Shown here: one piece after another, positions 58,361 to 64,000 of the stretch
Layout of the letters: the number at the start of each line of letters is the position of its first letter
Numbering within the stretch: position 1 is the first letter of the stretch
From: Xestospongia muta
Lineage: Eukaryota; Porifera; Demospongiae; Haplosclerida; Petrosiidae
Reading direction: 5' to 3'
Assembly: GCA_963693285.1 (NCBI GenBank)
Contig: OY848927.1
Coordinates: 1,118,501-1,182,500, forward strand
DNA length: 64,000 nt
Notes under the pieces: generated by a model
The model's input: the letters and a program-made list of their open reading frames with translations, nothing else
The model's database searches: none
What the model was told of the DNA's origin: nothing
Program-made: the position numbers and the translations under genes

Positions 58361-61061
58361 TTAGTGATCCATAGGTGGGCGTGGTGTATGAACATCTACA
58401 GCTGGTAGAGTTGAAATACGTTGCTGAGATGTAGCCTCTATTGGATCTTGAAACTCATCAGAACTAACCACAATACCAGGTACACTGCCAGATGCAGCTA
58501 GAATTTCATGACGTTCTCCTAGAGAGGAAATATAAAAATTGATGGACTGTCAGAAGAAGTAATGAATGGTAAACATCCATCTCCATGAATTGAAATCACA
58601 GCAAATCATGCGTTATTTCAGCCCTTGGAGTCTTTCGAGAGTTATATTGTAAAGATACTAAACAACTATGAACACAATTAATATTTTATTCAATTTAATT
58701 ATACATTTATCCAATCCACATTCGCAAATCTGATCACATGAATATCATAGAGGATTTCAAATGAGATCTCACATGATCGTGAGCAACCTTGACATCATGT
58801 AAGATCTCTCCAGATCATAATATATATCATTGACTAAGAATTACTTCAAAAATCACAATGATTTTGAATTACACGTGCCATGCCATGCAAGAAAGATCAT
58901 GTCAAGAGTGTATATGATCTCAGATGATTATACGATATCATGTAAGGTAACACAAGTATTATAAGATCATGCTTCATCCACAGTGACCTTGAGACTTGAT
59001 GTAGATCATAGACTTTGACAGAAAACATATCACATGAGGTCTTATAACATCTGTGTGATCTTGTCCATGATAATATTAACTAAGATTTAACAATCTATCT
59101 TGTTAATCACTGACAAGAAGACTTACAAATCTTACAGGATCATGCTGGGATTTTTCAGTAGAGTTATTACCTGAGTTTCTTAGTTGTGATAGAGCAGCCA
59201 ACAAGTTGTAGTCAATTAATGGAGATTGTTCCTCAAGAGGTTCCCAACCTACAGGAGGTGAGGCTGGAGGAGATATTAGAAACTGTTTGGTTCGTTCAGG
59301 AAGACTTAATTTTCTCTCCCCAATTGTTACAGGCTAAATAAATAAATAAAAATAACAATTAAATTTTCCTTTAATGCTATTTATTTTTGTTTACAAGATT
59401 TTTATACTACTAAGGAAAGCATAGTGAACCATTACTCTATTTAAAAACCTTAGGGATTAAATCATCAAGAATGTACTCACAAAATAGACACTGCAAATAA
59501 TCTCCTTGTTATTGCACTCACAAATACTCTAGCAGTTGTGCACAGCCAGGTGTTAAGAATTCATTGTTTATTATCCTCGATAATGCACATATAATTGTAT
59601 ATATATGTAGGAGTAATGTTACTACAAAAACATATACTTTATTGAATAACTTGAGGACATTAACAATGTCTATAGAATTTAATCTTGGCTCACTGATCAT
59701 GTACATGTATACATGTATAATGGCCCAATAATATGACATCATAGAATAAGCATTGATATCTAGTAATGTTGTAAGTTGTAAGAGGATATGACATGTATAT
59801 ACAGCTATATTGGAAGTAGCTGACGTCACTACCTTTGAACTTATTTAAGCTGACATTGTCATCCAGGGTTTATACCATATATATATATAACTATCTGTTA
59901 TAACGTTGACTTCCTTAGACATTGTCATCCTGGGTTTATACCATATATATAATCATTTGTTATAACATTGACTTCCATATTTAGACAGCTCATTGTTGAT
60001 TAGAATGCCTTATCTCTAATGGCCCAACAATATGACGTTATAGAATAAAGCATTGATACCTAGTAATGTTGTAAGTTGTAAGAGGACATGACATGTATAT
60101 ACAGCTATATTGGAAGTAGCTGACGTTACTACCTTTGAACTTATTTAAACTGACATTGTCATCCAGGGTTTATACCATATATATATAATCATTTGTTATA
60201 ACATTGACTTCCTTAGACATTGTCATCCTGGGTTTATACCATATATATAATCATTTGTTATAACATTGACTTCCATATTTAGGCAGCTCATTGTTGATTA
60301 GAATGCCTTATCTCTACAATTTGTTTGCAATTCTTTCTATTTTAGTTTCAATTGTAACTATAATAGCTCCCAAAGTCATTTGATTAATATAATTTGGTAC
60401 CAGTAGGTGCTCTTATGTACAGATAACCTTACTACTTATATTAAATGAGTCAATTATCATTGCCTGTATTATTTACCTTGACTGGATGAACTTTTAAATT
60501 GACACCTTGAAATTCTGTATTCTTGAGGCTATGAAGAGCTCGTTGACATGACTCTTCATCTGGATATGTGACAAGAACTCGACTTAATGGCTTGATATAA
60601 CTGAACTGAACTTCTTCATGAAATGTACGAAATGATGACTCAAATTCCCCCTATCAAAACAACAGCCATTTAAAATTATTAAAAGCATTGTTCTACCAGT
60701 CAGATACATGAGTCTGTCCTTGGAAGTAACCAATTTATATGAACAGCTAAATTATTTTCAGGCATATTACTAACACTATAATAGATATTAAAACGATATC
60801 TTATATATATATAAACAGAAGATATTGTTTTAATCTCTATTGTTATAATAATAACAACAACGATAAACACATTTGATTATTCAAGATTACTAGTTAGTAA
60901 ACAGACGATCATAGCTTTTTAAAAGCAAGAATATCGCCATGACAGTACATCTCATATTTATACTTTCTCACCTTTATACTCAACATTGGATCGTCTGAAA
61001 AGACAGGAGCTGGGACTCCAACAACCCAAAACTTATCGACCTGTTCCTTTCCTACTGCCAT
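58361..61061 (-). CDS. RCAN1: Regulator of calcineurin (calcipressin)
   Basis: Four exons join in phase (60972-61061, 60477-60650, 59171-59333, 58361-58518) to 194 aa. RCAN proteins bind and inhibit, or at low level promote, calcineurin. The N-terminal RRM-like fold is readable (FWVVGVPAPVFSD, FESSFRTFHEEVQFSYIKPL, RVLVTYPDEESCQRAL). The family signature FLISPPASPPVGW is intact at about residues 108-120, followed by INYDLLYAI-like LIDYNLLAALSQLR and GERHEILAASGSVPGIVV, which match the vertebrate GEKYELHAGTESTPSVVV. The C-terminus is short and ends HTPRPPMDH, keeping a TxxP element but lacking the vertebrate PKIIQT stretch. Vertebrates have three paralogues, so the symbol denotes the family. 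It lies 125 bp after the RagA/B gene, same strand. Confidence 0.93.
58680..59160. repeat. Degenerate GATCATG-rich region in an RCAN intron
   Basis: Short motifs such as ATGATC, GATCATG and CATGTAAGATC recur irregularly over about 450 bp of the 652-nt intron. No clean period could be set. Confidence 0.5.
59719..60316. repeat. 299-bp tandem duplication in an RCAN intron
   Basis: Copy 1 is 59719-60017 and copy 2 60018-60316. Both begin AATGGCCCAA and contain GTAATGTTGTAAGTTGTAAG, an AGCTGACGT element and a smaller internal duplication around GACATTGTCATCC and GGGTTTATACCATATATAT. Copies differ by a few per cent. Confidence 0.9.
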
Positions 61062-61186
61062 ATTTATTATTCTAAAAAAAGGGTCTGGAAATTGATTTAA
61101 AACTTGAGCCAGTTACTGGACCCAGAATTTAAACATTATTCATACTATAACAAAAATCGAAATACATGTACATAATTTCATATTAT

Positions 61187-63199
<2,013 letters not shown>

Positions 63200-63244
63200 T
63201 TATCATGAATACAATCAAAGTACTTAAGTAATTAAGGTGTATTA

Positions 63245-64000
63245 TCAGTCATCTTCTAAAGGAGGCATTTCATCTGTTCCTTCTAGTACAATATCTTCCA
63301 ATGGTGGCATGCTATACTGAGATAAATGGGATGTCCCTTCATTATCTGACACTAAAGGTGTTTGACAAGCCACACACTTTTCATTAGTGGACTCATTCTT
63401 GACGTAGCAAGTAGAACAGGTCCATGTATCAGAATAAGCCTCCTCTTTATCAACAAAAGGCACAGCTGCAGGAGATTTTTCTGTCAGTTTAGCAGATTCT
63501 TCAACTCCTTTCTCAAAAAGCTCTTTAAATTTCATTGCAGTTTCTACAAGTTTAAACCTGATAACAAATTGATCAGGTTGGTCTACTTCCTCAGAGTAAT
63601 CAGCTTTAGTGAACCATTTGTAAGCTTTTGGATTGTTCATATGAGTCTCTATTTTCATCTCTGAAGTGAGGTAGTGATTACAACATAACTTGAGAATTTG
63701 GTCTCGTCGCATTATCAAACGAGTTTGACCTGTTTCAGAATATCGTATAATTTTCATGTTACCAATGCCTCTTTCTTTCCATTGCTTTACAGTACCATCA
63801 TAACGAAACAACTTTCCTTTCTCATTAAATAAAATTTCTCCATTTTCTTCACCAGACTTATATTCATATGTCTCTGGTAATGTAACTATCGGTTTAAAAT
63901 GGATACTTGCTTCTTCCTCAGGATTATCTCCACCCTCCTCCTCATCAGGTGCTGTGGTATGTGACGAAAACAATAGACGACCAGCACCAGCAAATTTAAA
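63245..64000 (-). CDS. RanBP1-domain and RanBP2-type zinc-finger protein, 3' part
   Basis: An open frame enters from the right edge and ends at TGA (63245-63247), giving 251 residues. Residues of about 25-160 form a Ran-binding domain: FKPIVTLPETYEYKSGEENG, RYDGTVKQWKERGIGNMKII and QTRLIMRRDQILKLCCNHYL carry the KERG.G..KI..., RR...LK.C.NH pattern that grips Ran-GTP. A RanBP2-type zinc finger follows (WTCSTCYVKNESTNEKCVAC). The tail repeats MPPLED. This domain pair occurs in Nup358/RanBP2 and relatives at nuclear pores. The N-terminal remainder is outside the window, so full identity is open. No internal intron is needed in the visible part. Confidence 0.9.
   Translation of the reverse strand, partial: FKFAGAGRLLFSSHTTAPDEEEGGDNPEEEASIHFKPIVTLPETYEYKSGEENGEILFNEKGKLFRYDGTVKQWKERGIGNMKIIRYSETGQTRLIMRRDQILKLCCNHYLTSEMKIETHMNNPKAYKWFTKADYSEEVDQPDQFVIRFKLVETAMKFKELFEKGVEESAKLTEKSPAAVPFVDKEEAYSDTWTCSTCYVKNESTNEKCVACQTPLVSDNEGTSHLSQYSMPPLEDIVLEGTDEMPPLEDD

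Overview
The window is nuclear DNA from an animal. It is AT-rich, with intron-bearing genes (GT-AG junctions, many introns of about 45-150 nt) lying only 100-350 bp apart. The gene set is metazoan: a Yorkie/YAP coactivator with LATS-type sites, a Sec24C/D COPII subunit, a death-domain adaptor, an Asef/collybistin-type RhoGEF, NSE1, a TSNAXIP1-like coiled-coil protein, RCAN (calcipressin), a RagA/B GTPase and a RanBP2-type protein. Short introns, compact spacing and the NHL and death-fold proteins suggest an early-branching animal, most likely a demosponge. That assignment is an inference. All gene models below were built by eye from splice signals, with reading phase checked across every intron.

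Layout. 1-641 (-): 5' part of a small ankyrin-repeat gene, divergent from an NHL-repeat gene at 770-1970 (+). 2620-8436 (-): Yorkie, two coding exons separated by a 4.65 kb intron. 8440-26370: a rearranged, duplicated block. It holds two near-identical intronless genes (10531-13686 and 18299-21073) for a repeat-rich, apparently disordered protein of no recognised family. It also holds a decayed THAP/DDE transposase and several roughly 1.7 kb tandem units that join a short upstream ORF to copies of the 3' end of the same gene. 26920-30159 (+): MFS transporter. 30714-36293 (-): Sec24C/D. 36619-37391 (+): death-domain protein, divergent from Sec24. 38499-50250 (-): RhoGEF with a 1553-codon disordered exon. 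50346-54753 (+): NSE1, divergent from the RhoGEF. 54979-58198 (-): TSNAXIP1-like gene carrying a decayed 2OG-Fe(II) oxygenase copy and a 39-bp minisatellite in one intron. 58361-61061 (-): RCAN. 61187-63007 (-): RagA/B. 63245-64000 (-): 3' part of a RanBP1-domain and zinc-finger gene.

The conserved genes belong to unrelated cell systems: Hippo signalling, COPII budding, Rho GTPase activation, SMC5/6 genome maintenance, calcineurin regulation and mTORC1 nutrient sensing. No operon-like logic is evident, although four minus-strand genes at the right end lie head-to-tail with gaps of only about 125-240 bp. The most novel part is the 8.4-26.4 kb block. There an unrecognised coding sequence has been duplicated together with the upstream region of Yorkie, its internal 63-bp repeat differs in copy number between paralogues, and pieces of it recur downstream in exon-like form.
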